This document shows, one piece after another, positions 9,188-17,737 of a DNA stretch of 47,576 nt (its first letter is position 1; each line of letters begins with the position of its first letter). This DNA is from an uncultured Granulosicoccus sp. (GTDB lineage Bacteria; Pseudomonadota; Gammaproteobacteria; Granulosicoccales; Granulosicoccaceae): contig CALKLO010000067.1 of assembly GCA_937991945.1 (NCBI GenBank), positions 1 to 47,576 of the forward strand. Direction: 5' to 3'. The notes under the pieces were generated by a model. The model saw only the letters and a list, made by a program, of their open reading frames with translations, was not told the origin of the DNA and made no database searches. Made by a program: the position numbers and the translations under genes.

Positions 9188-10569
9188 GCCGCAGCCTTGG
9201 AAGATTCGGACACTGATAGCGCTGGCACTACTATGCGACCAGAGGGATTATCTATCTGCCAAGGTCGCTGCACGCCACCTAATTGCTCGGCGACAGCCAA
9301 CCCCGCCTGCACAGCATCTTCATGGAATCCTGAGCCAAAATAGCTACCGCAAAACCACGTCCTATTTTTACCTTGTAGAGACCATAGTGACTGCTGAGCT
9401 TTCCACGTGTCGGCAGTAAACACAGGGTGTTGATAAACCTGGGTTCGCAAAATAGAGTCTGCAGGCGGAGGGGTCGACGGATTCAGCGTCACCATGTATT
9501 GAGTATCAGATTCGATGTTTTGCAACTTGTTCATCCAATAACTTAATGACACCTGTGAGTGATCATCGCCACTGTGCTCCACATAATTCCAACTACACCA
9601 CGCTCTACGCCGCTTTGGCATAACCGATGTATCAGTGTGCAAAATAGCCAGGTTGGATTCGTAGTCGAAGCACGACAACAACTCGCTTTCCTCGCGCGTG
9701 GGCGACTCGAGGCATTCCAGCGCCTGGTCAGCGTGTGACGCAATAACGACTTGGTCGGCAGTGATGGAATCGCCTGAGCGACTGCGAACCACGACATGAT
9801 CGGGATGTCGTTCGATACTGCTCACAGCAAAATTTACTCGAACAGATTCATCACCCAGTGCTTGTTTTACGGCATTTACGTACTGCTCACTACCACCACT
9901 TACTGTTCGCCATTGCGGGCGATCAGTGATTTTGAGCAAACCATGGTTATCACAGAACCGAATGAACGAGGCCGCGGGATAATCGAGCATTCGCGTCTTG
10001 GAGGTAGACCAGATAGCAGCGCCAAATGGCAGCAAATGATCTTGAATAAATTCTTTAGAGTATTTGTGCTCTTCGAGGTAGTCCCCTAACGACTGCTCTG
10101 ATTTTTCTGGAATGTTCTTGGGGGCTTCGCGATAGAAACGCAGTAAGTCTCTCACCATTTTCCAGAATCTTGGCTTTAGCGGCATGCTCCTTTGGGCTAG
10201 TAAGCCAAACGTTGGGCCGCCAGCGTACTCAAATTGACCTCGATCACGGGAGACAGCAAACGACATATCGCTGTCTTCAGTGGCAACGTTCATGGCTTTG
10301 AACCATTCAGTCAGGTTCGGGTAACTGGGTTCGTTATAAACGATAAAACCCGTGTCGATTTTCTGAGACTGGGCCCCAGACTCGGGTTCGGTACCGGATG
10401 CGGACCCGGATCCGGCTCCAGGCACGGTAGCAGTGTGAGCATGACCACCCAAACGGTCATCCTTTTCCAGTAATGTGACACGGTGCCGCTTTGCAAGAAG
10501 CCACGCAGCCGCCAGACCGGCAGCCCCGCTGCCGACAACAACTATGTGCATTCTGCTATCTTGAATCAT
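9184..10569 (-). CDS. FAD-dependent amine-oxidase-like oxidoreductase of the RpoE-ChrR regulon
   Basis: A 461-residue flavoprotein. The N-terminal dinucleotide-binding motif is VVVGSGAAGLAAAWLL, followed by LLEKDDRLGGHAHT, which binds the FAD adenine and ribose. The C-terminal FCGSYFGSGFHEDAVQAGL motif is the second FAD contact. It belongs to the NAD(P)-binding, COG2907-like group found with DUF1365 and cfa genes; the substrate is unknown, probably lipid-linked. A Gly/Ser/Glu-rich insert at about 51-70 looks like a loop expansion. An ATG six codons in (10551) is a plausible alternative start. It is first gene of the leftward stress operon and faces the sigma factor gene. Confidence 0.87.
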   Translation of the reverse strand: MIQDSRMHIVVVGSGAAGLAAAWLLAKRHRVTLLEKDDRLGGHAHTATVPGAGSGSASGTEPESGAQSQKIDTGFIVYNEPSYPNLTEWFKAMNVATEDSDMSFAVSRDRGQFEYAGGPTFGLLAQRSMPLKPRFWKMVRDLLRFYREAPKNIPEKSEQSLGDYLEEHKYSKEFIQDHLLPFGAAIWSTSKTRMLDYPAASFIRFCDNHGLLKITDRPQWRTVSGGSEQYVNAVKQALGDESVRVNFAVSSIERHPDHVVVRSRSGDSITADQVVIASHADQALECLESPTREESELLSCFDYESNLAILHTDTSVMPKRRRAWCSWNYVEHSGDDHSQVSLSYWMNKLQNIESDTQYMVTLNPSTPPPADSILRTQVYQHPVFTADTWKAQQSLWSLQGKNRTWFCGSYFGSGFHEDAVQAGLAVAEQLGGVQRPWQIDNPSGRIVVPALSVSESSKAAA

Positions 10570-10601
10570 GGCGAAGAGTCTACTCTATCGTGTTGAACAC
10601 A

Positions 10602-10664
10602 GTAAAATGCTACGCATACCGATTGCATAAAGATCAGATCCACGCGATTTTAAGTCGCGTAAGA
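10602..10664. promoter_or_regulatory. Candidate divergent ECF (RpoE/ChrR-type) promoters
   Basis: Plus strand: AGATCC (10636-10641), an 18-base spacer, then TAAGA (10660-10664), close to the TGATCC-N18-TAAGA pattern I recall for Rhodobacter RpoE. Minus strand: TGATCT (10636-10631), 18 bases, then TAGCA, pointing at the FAD oxidoreductase gene. The two -35 elements abut in the sequence AGATCAGATCC. This is pattern matching by eye; the plus-strand site would start transcription within a few bases of the sigma factor's first ATG. Confidence 0.5.
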
Positions 10665-10674
10665 ACACTTGAGC

Positions 10675-11292
10675 ATGAATACACCAGCAACTACACAGCC
10701 TAAACAGCGCACTGATGCCGCCGCAGCCCTACGTAAACGTATGGGTGACAACTTGGTAGCCATTGGTGAGCGCAAAGATGAAGTCGCCTTTGCCGACATC
10801 TACAGCTATTACGGTGGCCGCGTGAAATCTTTCCTCATGGGGAAAGGAATGAACGAGGAAATCGCCGAGGAGCTAACCCAAGAGATAATGATCACGGTCT
10901 GGCGACGCGCTGAAAGCTACGATCCGGCAAAAGCTGCAGCCAGCACGTGGCTCTTCACCATTGCAAGAAATCGTCGAATCGATTATCTGCGCGGCAATTC
11001 ACGCATCGAGGTTGAGCTAGATGACGAAATGCTCGACTTGGACAATACCGAGTCCGATTCCCAAGAAAAATTCGTGGATGACGAGCAAGCGGCTGTTCGA
11101 TTGAACAAAGCCTTGGAAAAATTACCTCACGAGCAGCGGCAAGTGATGCATCTGTCCTATTTCAGAGGACAGAGCCACGGAGCAATTGCAAAATGGTTAG
11201 ATTTGCCCATTGGTACCGTTAAATCAAGAATCCGATTAGCCATGCAGGCCGTAAGGGTTAGTCTACAAAGCGATGGCGGGAACCTGCCATGA
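10675..11292 (+). CDS. rpoE: ECF RNA polymerase sigma factor, RpoE (ECF11-like)
   Basis: Group 4 sigma factor of about 205 residues. Region 2 runs from FADIYSYYGGRVKSF to STWLFTIARNRRIDYLRG, and region 4 from LPHEQRQVMHLSYF to the recognition helix IGTVKSRIRLAM. The ChrR gene directly downstream (28 bases) marks it as the ChrR-controlled type that responds to singlet oxygen. Its presumed targets face it: FAD oxidoreductase, DUF1365 protein, cfa. The start is uncertain: TTG 10669, ATG 10675 and ATG 10741 are in frame, and none has a convincing ribosome-binding site. ATG 10741 would leave a normal leader after the predicted promoter and still keeps region 2 whole. Confidence 0.9.
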   Translation: MNTPATTQPKQRTDAAAALRKRMGDNLVAIGERKDEVAFADIYSYYGGRVKSFLMGKGMNEEIAEELTQEIMITVWRRAESYDPAKAAASTWLFTIARNRRIDYLRGNSRIEVELDDEMLDLDNTESDSQEKFVDDEQAAVRLNKALEKLPHEQRQVMHLSYFRGQSHGAIAKWLDLPIGTVKSRIRLAMQAVRVSLQSDGGNLP

Positions 11293-11320
11293 GCCAACAA
11301 AACAGTAAAGTGAGTATTGT

Positions 11321-11980
11321 ATGAGAGTGTCGCATCATTTAACCGATGAAACCCTCCAAGACTATTCGGTCGGAAGTTTAAGTGCACCAATGGAAACGCT
11401 GGTAGCGTGTCACCTAACCGTGTGCCAGCACTGTAGAGACAGAGCCGTGTTAGCCGATCAAATTGGTGGTGAGTTATTCGACAAGTTTGAGCCTGTCTCG
11501 CTGTCGCAGACATCTGAGCAACTGATCAAGCAAGCCGCCCTGTCGTCTCCCATACACGCTCCAAAGACTGAACAGTCCTCAACGCGAACCTTCAAAGATG
11601 TGCCGAAGCCACTTGCGCGCTTTTTGTCAGCCGAACTTGATGAGCTTGACTGGCGACGTATCGCACCCGGTATCAAACAAGTGAACCTGAGCGAGCAACA
11701 TAGAAGTTTAGGTGCGTTCAAACTGCTGCATCTAGCGCCTGGCGTGGTGTTAAGCGCCCACTCTCACAGTGATCGAGAGTTAACTTATGTGGTCAAAGGC
11801 TCGTACCAAGATGAGATCGGGAGATTTAAAGCCGGTGATATTGCGGATTTAGACGGTGAGGTAGCTCACCAGCCAGTGGTTGATACAGACGAGCCGTGCA
11901 TCGCTCTAATTGCATCCCACTCCCCCGTAAAATACAACGGGCTCTTCGGCAAAATTATGCAACCTTTTGTGGGCATCTAG
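11321..11980 (+). CDS. chrR: ChrR-type zinc anti-sigma factor
   Basis: Binds and inactivates the ECF sigma factor encoded just upstream, releasing it under photo-oxidative stress. The 219-residue protein has the N-terminal anti-sigma domain with the zinc ligands expected from Rhodobacter ChrR at identical positions: H6, H31, C35 and C38. A variable linker (about 75-110) leads to a C-terminal cupin domain with HSHSDRELTYVVKG and GDIADLDGEVAHQP, supplying the second metal site. It is almost certainly co-transcribed with the sigma gene. A 15-bp hairpin spans the stop codon. Confidence 0.93.
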   Translation: MRVSHHLTDETLQDYSVGSLSAPMETLVACHLTVCQHCRDRAVLADQIGGELFDKFEPVSLSQTSEQLIKQAALSSPIHAPKTEQSSTRTFKDVPKPLARFLSAELDELDWRRIAPGIKQVNLSEQHRSLGAFKLLHLAPGVVLSAHSHSDRELTYVVKGSYQDEIGRFKAGDIADLDGEVAHQPVVDTDEPCIALIASHSPVKYNGLFGKIMQPFVGI

Positions 11981-12001
11981 TACTTCGATGCCCACAAAAG
12001 G
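11963..12001. terminator. Perfect 15-bp hairpin spanning the chrR stop codon
   Basis: CCTTTTGTGGGCATC (11963-11977) pairs without mismatch with GATGCCCACAAAAGG (11987-12001). The loop begins with the chrR stop codon TAG. It lies between the convergent chrR and rfbB genes. There is no T run on either strand, and the T and A tracts are inside the stem, the reverse of a normal Rho-independent terminator. It may act as a two-way 3'-end barrier; the terminator label is tentative. Confidence 0.5.
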
Positions 12002-12016
12002 AAAACCAAAGCGACG

Positions 12017-13096
12017 TTAGGCGTCGCGATAGGTTCCATCGAGTACCGCTTGCCACCACGTCGGGTTTGCAAGATACCAATCTAGGGTTTTCTCGATACC
12101 CGTTTCGAAAGACACTGCAGGTTCGTACCCTAGTTCGTCACGGATACGCGTCGTGTCTATTGCATAACGAAAATCATGACCTGCTCTGTCAGTAACGTAA
12201 GTAATTAAAGAGTCGCAAGGCTTCTGGCCAGCTGCGGGACATTCAGGATAACTTTGCTGTAACGCATCGTCTTGAGCAAAGCGTTGATCCATGAGCTTGC
12301 AAATCAAGCTGACGATATCAATGTTGGTCCACTCGTTAACGCCACCAATGTTGTAAGTCTCGCCTACTCGCCCTTCATTGAGCACTTTTTCAATGCCGCG
12401 AGCGTGGTCTTCAACATATAACCAGTCTCTAATATTTTTACCATCACCGTAAATAGGTAGGGCTTTGCCATGCAGCAAATTAATGATAATTAGCGGAATG
12501 AGTTTTTCAGGAAAATGATACGGCCCGTAGTTATTTGAACAATTACTGGTGGTGACATTCAAACCATAAGTGTGATGGTATGAGCGCACTAAAAAATCAG
12601 ATGCAGCTTTACTGGCAGAGTATGGCGAGTTTGGCGCGTAAGCCGTCGTCTCCGTAAACGCAGGGTCTTCCATAGACAAGGTGCCATACACTTCGTCTGT
12701 AGAGACATGGTGAAATTTATGATTGTCCACTGCCATGCCTTCTGTTTGCCAAACCGCTCTAGCGGCTTTAAGCAAACTATGGGTGCCTAATATATTCGCT
12801 TCTATGAAAGCATCTGGCCCCTCTATCGACCTATCAACATGACTCTCCGCAGCAAAATGCACGATGGTGGTCAGTTTATGATCGCGCAGTAATTGCTTGA
12901 TCGTGTCTGTTTCATTGATATCGCAGGCCACTAAAGAGCAACGCTCGGACAACACGCCATCAAGGTTTGCACGATTTCCCGCGTAGGTCATGGCATCAAC
13001 GATGACAATGACATCTTCAGGGTAAGTGTCTAACCAGTATCGAACAAAGTTAGCGCCTATAAATCCGGCTGCGCCGGTGACTAGCATACGTCTCAC
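12017..13096 (-). CDS. rfbB: dTDP-glucose 4,6-dehydratase
   Basis: Second step of dTDP-L-rhamnose synthesis: converts dTDP-glucose to dTDP-4-keto-6-deoxyglucose with bound NAD. The 359-residue extended short-chain dehydrogenase has the NAD motif TGAAGFIGANF at the N terminus, the STDEVYG segment, the catalytic YSASK motif, and the NCSNNYGPYHFPEKLIPL and NIGGVNEWTN signatures of RmlB. The GTG start has a good GGAG site five bases upstream and overlaps the rfbD stop as GTGA. It is last gene of the rfbC-rfbD-rfbB operon; the first-step gene (rfbA/rmlA) is not here but at about 39-40 kb. Confidence 0.94.
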   Translation of the reverse strand: MRRMLVTGAAGFIGANFVRYWLDTYPEDVIVIVDAMTYAGNRANLDGVLSERCSLVACDINETDTIKQLLRDHKLTTIVHFAAESHVDRSIEGPDAFIEANILGTHSLLKAARAVWQTEGMAVDNHKFHHVSTDEVYGTLSMEDPAFTETTAYAPNSPYSASKAASDFLVRSYHHTYGLNVTTSNCSNNYGPYHFPEKLIPLIIINLLHGKALPIYGDGKNIRDWLYVEDHARGIEKVLNEGRVGETYNIGGVNEWTNIDIVSLICKLMDQRFAQDDALQQSYPECPAAGQKPCDSLITYVTDRAGHDFRYAIDTTRIRDELGYEPAVSFETGIEKTLDWYLANPTWWQAVLDGTYRDA

Positions 13097-13953
13097 GTGA
13101 GCTCCTTAAGCATGGTGCGTAGATCCTCTCGCCAATGTGCAGATTTAATGCCTAACTGCTGCCAGGTATGAGTAAGTTCTAGCACGCTGTAATGGGGTCT
13201 GCCAGCGGGCGTGGGATATTGCGCCGTCGTCAGAGGATTAATGGTAACCGGGGTATCGAGCAAACCTAACTTGTGGCCTTCCTCCGCAATGGCTACGGCA
13301 AAATCATACCAGCTGGCCACGCCGGCGCCTGTCCAATGCATGACACCCGTTGCACGTTGATCAGCTGCAGTCCATAAGGCGACTGCAAGTGAATTAGCCC
13401 AAGTTGGTGATCCTATTTGATCAGCTATAACGCCGACCTCACCACGCTCTTTCATGAGTCTCAACATCGTCTTTACAAAGTTTGCACCGTGCGCTGAATA
13501 GACCCAGGCAGTTCGGACGACTAAAGACGAGTCCGGCAATTTTTGCGCTAAGATTTGCTCACCAGCAAGCTTAGTTTTTCCGTACACACTAACGGGATCA
13601 ACTTCAGCATTGACAGCGAAAGGCGAACCATCGCCCGTACCAAAAACAAAATCAGTTGAGACATGTATGAGGTGCGCGTTGCTCTGCTTCGCAGCCATTG
13701 CAAGGTTGTCGACCGCTGAGGCATTCACCGCATAAGCTGCTTCCTCATCAGCTTCGGCTTTATCTACCGCTGTATAGGCTGCTGCGTTAATAATCACATC
13801 AGGGGATAACGCGCCTAATTCGTTATGCACACGCTCGGTATCCGTAATATCGAGCCTGTCGGGCAATGAGAGTAAATTAACCTGCGACGGTTTTGTTCGC
13901 AGCAGCTCCCAGTGCAACTGCCCACTCGGGCTACCCGTTACGAATACGTTCAT
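13093..13953 (-). CDS. rfbD: dTDP-4-dehydrorhamnose reductase
   Basis: Last step of dTDP-L-rhamnose synthesis: NAD(P)H reduction of the 4-keto group. The protein is about 286 residues, usual for RmlD. The N terminus (VFVTGSPSGQLHWEL) is the family's nucleotide-binding motif, slightly altered from the common GANGQLG. Further signatures are INAAAYTAVDKAE, STDFVF and the catalytic YGKTK motif. The ATG at 13953 overlaps the rfbC stop by one base (TGATG); an in-frame TTG lies one codon upstream. It overlaps rfbB by four bases. Confidence 0.93.
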   Translation of the reverse strand: MNVFVTGSPSGQLHWELLRTKPSQVNLLSLPDRLDITDTERVHNELGALSPDVIINAAAYTAVDKAEADEEAAYAVNASAVDNLAMAAKQSNAHLIHVSTDFVFGTGDGSPFAVNAEVDPVSVYGKTKLAGEQILAQKLPDSSLVVRTAWVYSAHGANFVKTMLRLMKERGEVGVIADQIGSPTWANSLAVALWTAADQRATGVMHWTGAGVASWYDFAVAIAEEGHKLGLLDTPVTINPLTTAQYPTPAGRPHYSVLELTHTWQQLGIKSAHWREDLRTMLKELT

Positions 13954-14501
13954 CAATCAAATGTATCGCACTGATTCAGCAACAGACCTGCTGCATCTTT
14001 CGCTGCTAGCTGCGGTGCTGCACCGTCAACGAGTGGCCATTCGATACCGACAGATTCATCATCCCACCTCAAACTACGCTCAAATTCAGGTGAGTAATAG
14101 TCCGTACATTTATATTGAAAATCTGCCGATTCGGAAACAACATAGAATCCATGCGCAAAACCTGCTGGCACCCAAAGTTGTCTTTTGTTGGATTCGGACA
14201 AAAGCACGCCGACCCATTGGCCAAATTGCTTTGAAGATTTTCGCATATCAACCGCAACGTCATAGACCTCACCACTGGTGACTCTGACTAATTTACCTTG
14301 CGGATTTTTGATTTGATAATGCAGCCCACGCAATACGCCCTGCGATGAGCGACTGTGATTGTCTTGAACAAAGCTTGTCGGTAAACCGTGCTGTTCAAAC
14401 ATTTGCTGATTCCAGGATTCCATGAAGAATCCTCGGTCATCACCGAATACTTTGGGTTCAATAATTTTTACTGAATCCAGCGCTGTGTCAATTATCTGCA
14501 T
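13953..14501 (-). CDS. rfbC: dTDP-4-dehydrorhamnose 3,5-epimerase
   Basis: Third step of the dTDP-rhamnose pathway: epimerises carbons 3 and 5 of the keto sugar. The 182-residue cupin-fold protein carries the signatures EPKVFGDDRGFFMESW, FVQDNHSRSSQGVLRGLHYQ (with the catalytic His) and WVPAGFAHGFYV. It is first gene of the tightly overlapping rfbC-D-B operon. No purine-rich ribosome-binding site is obvious before the ATG; the sequence there is CU-rich, so initiation may be weak or the leader structured. Confidence 0.93.
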   Translation of the reverse strand: MQIIDTALDSVKIIEPKVFGDDRGFFMESWNQQMFEQHGLPTSFVQDNHSRSSQGVLRGLHYQIKNPQGKLVRVTSGEVYDVAVDMRKSSKQFGQWVGVLLSESNKRQLWVPAGFAHGFYVVSESADFQYKCTDYYSPEFERSLRWDDESVGIEWPLVDGAAPQLAAKDAAGLLLNQCDTFD

Positions 14502-14548
14502 ACCGACAGGAGATTACCTAGGAGAAGCATTGTAACAAGCACGGGATG

Positions 14549-14576
14549 TTCCAGCCGAAGATCAATCCGGCTGGAA
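14549..14576. terminator. Hairpin downstream of the dehydrogenase gene
   Basis: TTCCAGCCG (14549-14557) pairs perfectly with CGGCTGGAA (14568-14576), 20 bases past the stop of the leftward dehydrogenase gene and before rfbC. There is no T tail, so the terminator role is uncertain. Confidence 0.4.
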
Positions 14577-14596
14577 GGTTAAATACACCGCCCGTG

Positions 14597-17053
14597 CTAT
14601 CTCATGCGTTCGCCACTAGGATCATAAGCTGCTCGCAATGACGCATCGGCGTCAAATATTCGCCCACCAACATCAATCTGCCATTGATGTGACGCAAGCC
14701 AATCTGCAGTCACTGACTCCTTACTTTTAACGTACCCCAAGCCGACAGAGGCGCCCAAGGTATGGCCGTAATTACCTGATGTTAAGTACCCCACGCAGTT
14801 ACCGTCCATAACGATAGGTTCGTGATGATAAAAAAGCGGCTCTGGATCTTTGAGGACAAATTGCACTAGACGCTTATTCAAGTGAGATTTACTGTCTTTT
14901 TGTCGAGCGATGGCATCGTGACCAATAAACGGAATTGATTTATCCATAGCGCAGACAAAACCTACGCCCGCCTCCAGTGGAGTGTCTTCATCGGCAACAT
15001 CATGCCCAAAGTGCAAAAACTTCTTCTCAATGCGGCAACTGTCTAACGCATGTAAACCGGCTAACTTAAGGCCATGGGCCTGCCCTGCCTGCCATAGACG
15101 CTCGAAGCTGGGCACTGCCATTTCAGTGGGTACACACAGTTCCCAACCTAGCTCACCGACAAAAGAGACGCGAGTGACTCGAATAGGCGCATACCCCAAC
15201 TCACCATTAACACTACGACCAAATGGAAAGGCTTCGTTAGATAAATCCAAATTCAGCAGCGGCTCTAGCATGGCGCGACTATTAGGCCCCATAACACCGA
15301 ATACGGCGTACTGATTAGTCACATCCGTCACCGTACAAAAATCATCCGCACCAATATGGCGTCTTAACCAATCGAGATCCTTGTGTGTGGTGGCAGCTCC
15401 ACTAATAACCATGAATTCATTTTCGGCCAGTCGCGTCACGGTCAAATCAGCCTCAATACCACCGCGCTCGTTTAACCAATGCGTATAAACAATTTTCTCA
15501 GCACTGACATCGATATCCGCGGTGCATATCTTTTGTAATACCGATACCGCATCGCGACCCTGTACCAAATATTTCGAGAAACTGGATTGATCAAATAAGG
15601 CAACGGTGTTTCTAGCCGCAGCATGCTCTTGTGCGGAGTACTCAAACCAATTCTGTCGACCAAAACTGTACTCATATTTCGGCTCAACACCCTCAGGTGC
15701 AAACCAATTCGGGCGCTCCCATCCGGCGACTTGCCCAAAGCACGCATTGTGCTCTTTCAGCGGTTGGTGAATAGGTGACAAACGAGCATTTCGACCCGTT
15801 TCAAATTGGCGAAATGGGTAATGTCTTTCATAGAGAAGGCCCAACGATTCTTCAGCCCGCTCGGCGGCAAAGGCCTGAGTCCCCATGAACGGGTACATAC
15901 GCCGGATATCATTACCCCAAAGATCCAGAGGCGAATAACCATGATGCATCCACTCGGCGCATACCTTGCCTATACCGCCAGAGCTTTGTATGCCTACTGA
16001 GTTCAACCCTGCTGCGACAAAGTATCCGCGAACCTCGGGAGACTCACCCACGTGAAACTGATCGTCAGGGGTAAACGACTCAGGACCGCAGAAAAAAGTT
16101 CTCCATCCGACATCCGCGAGCATCGGTACGCGAACCATGGCATCTTCGAGTACGGGCATTAACTGCTCTTCCATATGCCCAGGTAATTCGTCGAAACAAA
16201 AGTCAGTGGGTATGCCCTTTTGGCCCCACGCTAGCGCTTTTTTCTCGAAGGCACCAACCAGCAGAGCACCTGCATCTTCTTTAATGTACACGCACTTGTC
16301 GTGATCTCGTAGCACGGGTAAATCGGGTGTAACCAACTCGTGCTTTTCAGTGACTGCATAGTAGTGCTCGCAAGCATGCAACGGAATATTTACACCGCTT
16401 CGCTGACCAAACTCTCGAGCCCACATACCACCGCAGTTAACAACAAAATCAGTTTCGATGGTGCCTTGATCTGTAACAACGCCTTTTACCCGCTTATTCT
16501 CAATAAGGACATCGTCAACGCGAACACCTTCAATACATTTAGCACCACGCATTCGAGCGCCTTTAATAAAGGCCATTGTGATTTCAATAGGGTTGCCTTT
16601 ACCGTCGTGTTCGACAAACGTGCCGCCGAGCAAATCAGAGGTGTCCACCAACGGAAACAAAGCACCGATCTCTTCAGGCGTTACTGAGTCAACCCGTGTG
16701 ACATTAAAGGCGTTGTTCATCGCAGCTACTCGGCGCAACTCTTCCCAACGCGCCTCACTGTGAGCGATAGATAGACTTCCAACCTGCCGGAATCCTGTCG
16801 ATTGCCCTGTTTCCACTTCCAGATCGTGGAGCAGGCGCATGGAATATTCGGTTAAGCGAGCATGACTCTCGTTGGCGCGAACGGTACCTATGAGTCCTGC
16901 AGCATGCCACGTGGTCCCACAGGCGAATTGCTTTCGCTCTAAAAGCACGACATCTTGCCAGCCTAATTTGGCCAGATGGTAGGCGACACTTGCACCTGTC
17001 ACGCCGCCACCAATAATGACCGCACTTGCCTTTTTGGGAAGCGATTCAGACAC
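14597..17053 (-). CDS. Dimethylglycine/sarcosine dehydrogenase-like flavoprotein with GcvT domain
   Basis: About 818 residues, the size of the dimethylglycine and sarcosine dehydrogenase family, which removes N-methyl groups and passes the one-carbon unit to tetrahydrofolate. The N-terminal half is a DAO-type FAD domain (VIIGGGVTGASVAYHLA, then LLERKQFACGTTWHAAGL); the His in TWHAAG aligns with the residue that binds FAD covalently in this family. From about residue 430 on is an aminomethyltransferase (GcvT-like) folate domain, with GRDAVSVLQKICTADIDV, FGVMGPNSR and SFVGELGWELCVP. Which methylated glycine it uses cannot be read from sequence. I prefer the GTG at 17053 because GAGG sits nine bases before it; a TTG at 17068 is the alternative. 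It appears to be a single-gene unit. Confidence 0.86.
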   Translation of the reverse strand: MSESLPKKASAVIIGGGVTGASVAYHLAKLGWQDVVLLERKQFACGTTWHAAGLIGTVRANESHARLTEYSMRLLHDLEVETGQSTGFRQVGSLSIAHSEARWEELRRVAAMNNAFNVTRVDSVTPEEIGALFPLVDTSDLLGGTFVEHDGKGNPIEITMAFIKGARMRGAKCIEGVRVDDVLIENKRVKGVVTDQGTIETDFVVNCGGMWAREFGQRSGVNIPLHACEHYYAVTEKHELVTPDLPVLRDHDKCVYIKEDAGALLVGAFEKKALAWGQKGIPTDFCFDELPGHMEEQLMPVLEDAMVRVPMLADVGWRTFFCGPESFTPDDQFHVGESPEVRGYFVAAGLNSVGIQSSGGIGKVCAEWMHHGYSPLDLWGNDIRRMYPFMGTQAFAAERAEESLGLLYERHYPFRQFETGRNARLSPIHQPLKEHNACFGQVAGWERPNWFAPEGVEPKYEYSFGRQNWFEYSAQEHAAARNTVALFDQSSFSKYLVQGRDAVSVLQKICTADIDVSAEKIVYTHWLNERGGIEADLTVTRLAENEFMVISGAATTHKDLDWLRRHIGADDFCTVTDVTNQYAVFGVMGPNSRAMLEPLLNLDLSNEAFPFGRSVNGELGYAPIRVTRVSFVGELGWELCVPTEMAVPSFERLWQAGQAHGLKLAGLHALDSCRIEKKFLHFGHDVADEDTPLEAGVGFVCAMDKSIPFIGHDAIARQKDSKSHLNKRLVQFVLKDPEPLFYHHEPIVMDGNCVGYLTSGNYGHTLGASVGLGYVKSKESVTADWLASHQWQIDVGGRIFDADASLRAAYDPSGERMR

Positions 17054-17188
17054 CTGGAAATACCTCAAGTTGTATTAGGGAACTCTCGAGATACCAGCAA
17101 CACATTAACCAGCAAAGCTCGACCGACCGTCACTCTACCCTTTTGGTATGGAGCGCACCCGTCATAAGGCGAAGCATAGCTGTCCACT

Positions 17189-17737
17189 TTAGACGGTACG
17201 ATGGCCCATTGACTTCACTTTTGACCATATAGTGAGAAAGGTTTCAGTAAATACCGCCACGTCTTTTTGTATCCAAGCATCCAGAGCATCGGGAGTCATC
17301 CAGCGACCGTCGTCAATTTCCTCTTCTTGCAACGTGAGCTGCTGATCGGAACAAGCAGTATATATCTGCGCGAATTCAAATCCGTTGCGGCTTTCCGGCG
17401 CCATACAGTCCACATAAGACAGGTCAGCCGCTTTGATGGACACGCCGAGCTCCTCTTCGAGCTCACGCACCGCACAGTGGAGGTAGCTTTCACCACTATC
17501 AACATGGCCCGCGGCACTGGTATCCCAAAGCCCTGCGCTATTGTCTTTAAAAAGACTGCGTAGTTGAACAAAAACCTCACCCGCAGAATTAAAAAGGACC
17601 ACATGAGACGAGCGATGCATGAGGTTTTTCTCATGTATTTCGTTCCGTGTGGCCCTTCCGATGACAGTATCGGTGTCATCGACAATGTCCAGCCATTCTC
17701 TGGCTTCTAATGTTGGAGCTGTAGTCTTAGCCGGCAA
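17189..17737 (-). CDS. Nudix hydrolase (YfcD-like)
   Basis: A 182-residue Nudix hydrolase with a full Nudix box: G77, E83 and R91-E-L-E-E-E-L-G98, in the pattern Gx5Ex7REUxEExG. Family members cleave nucleoside-diphosphate-linked compounds. The N-terminal part (EWLDIVDDTDTVIGRATRNEIHEKNL) resembles YfcD and the isopentenyl-diphosphate-isomerase-like branch, but the substrate is unknown. The start seems to be TTG (17737), overlapping the end of the transposase-like gene by 11 bases, with an AGGA site inside that gene. The two are therefore probably translated from one message. No better start exists before the Met at residue 40. Confidence 0.85.
   Translation of the reverse strand: MPAKTTAPTLEAREWLDIVDDTDTVIGRATRNEIHEKNLMHRSSHVVLFNSAGEVFVQLRSLFKDNSAGLWDTSAAGHVDSGESYLHCAVRELEEELGVSIKAADLSYVDCMAPESRNGFEFAQIYTACSDQQLTLQEEEIDDGRWMTPDALDAWIQKDVAVFTETFLTIWSKVKSMGHRTV

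Noticed and set aside
12017-14501. rfb operon as recently acquired DNA
   Set aside because: Codon use and composition look like the neighbours' by eye, and no mobility genes or repeats border it.
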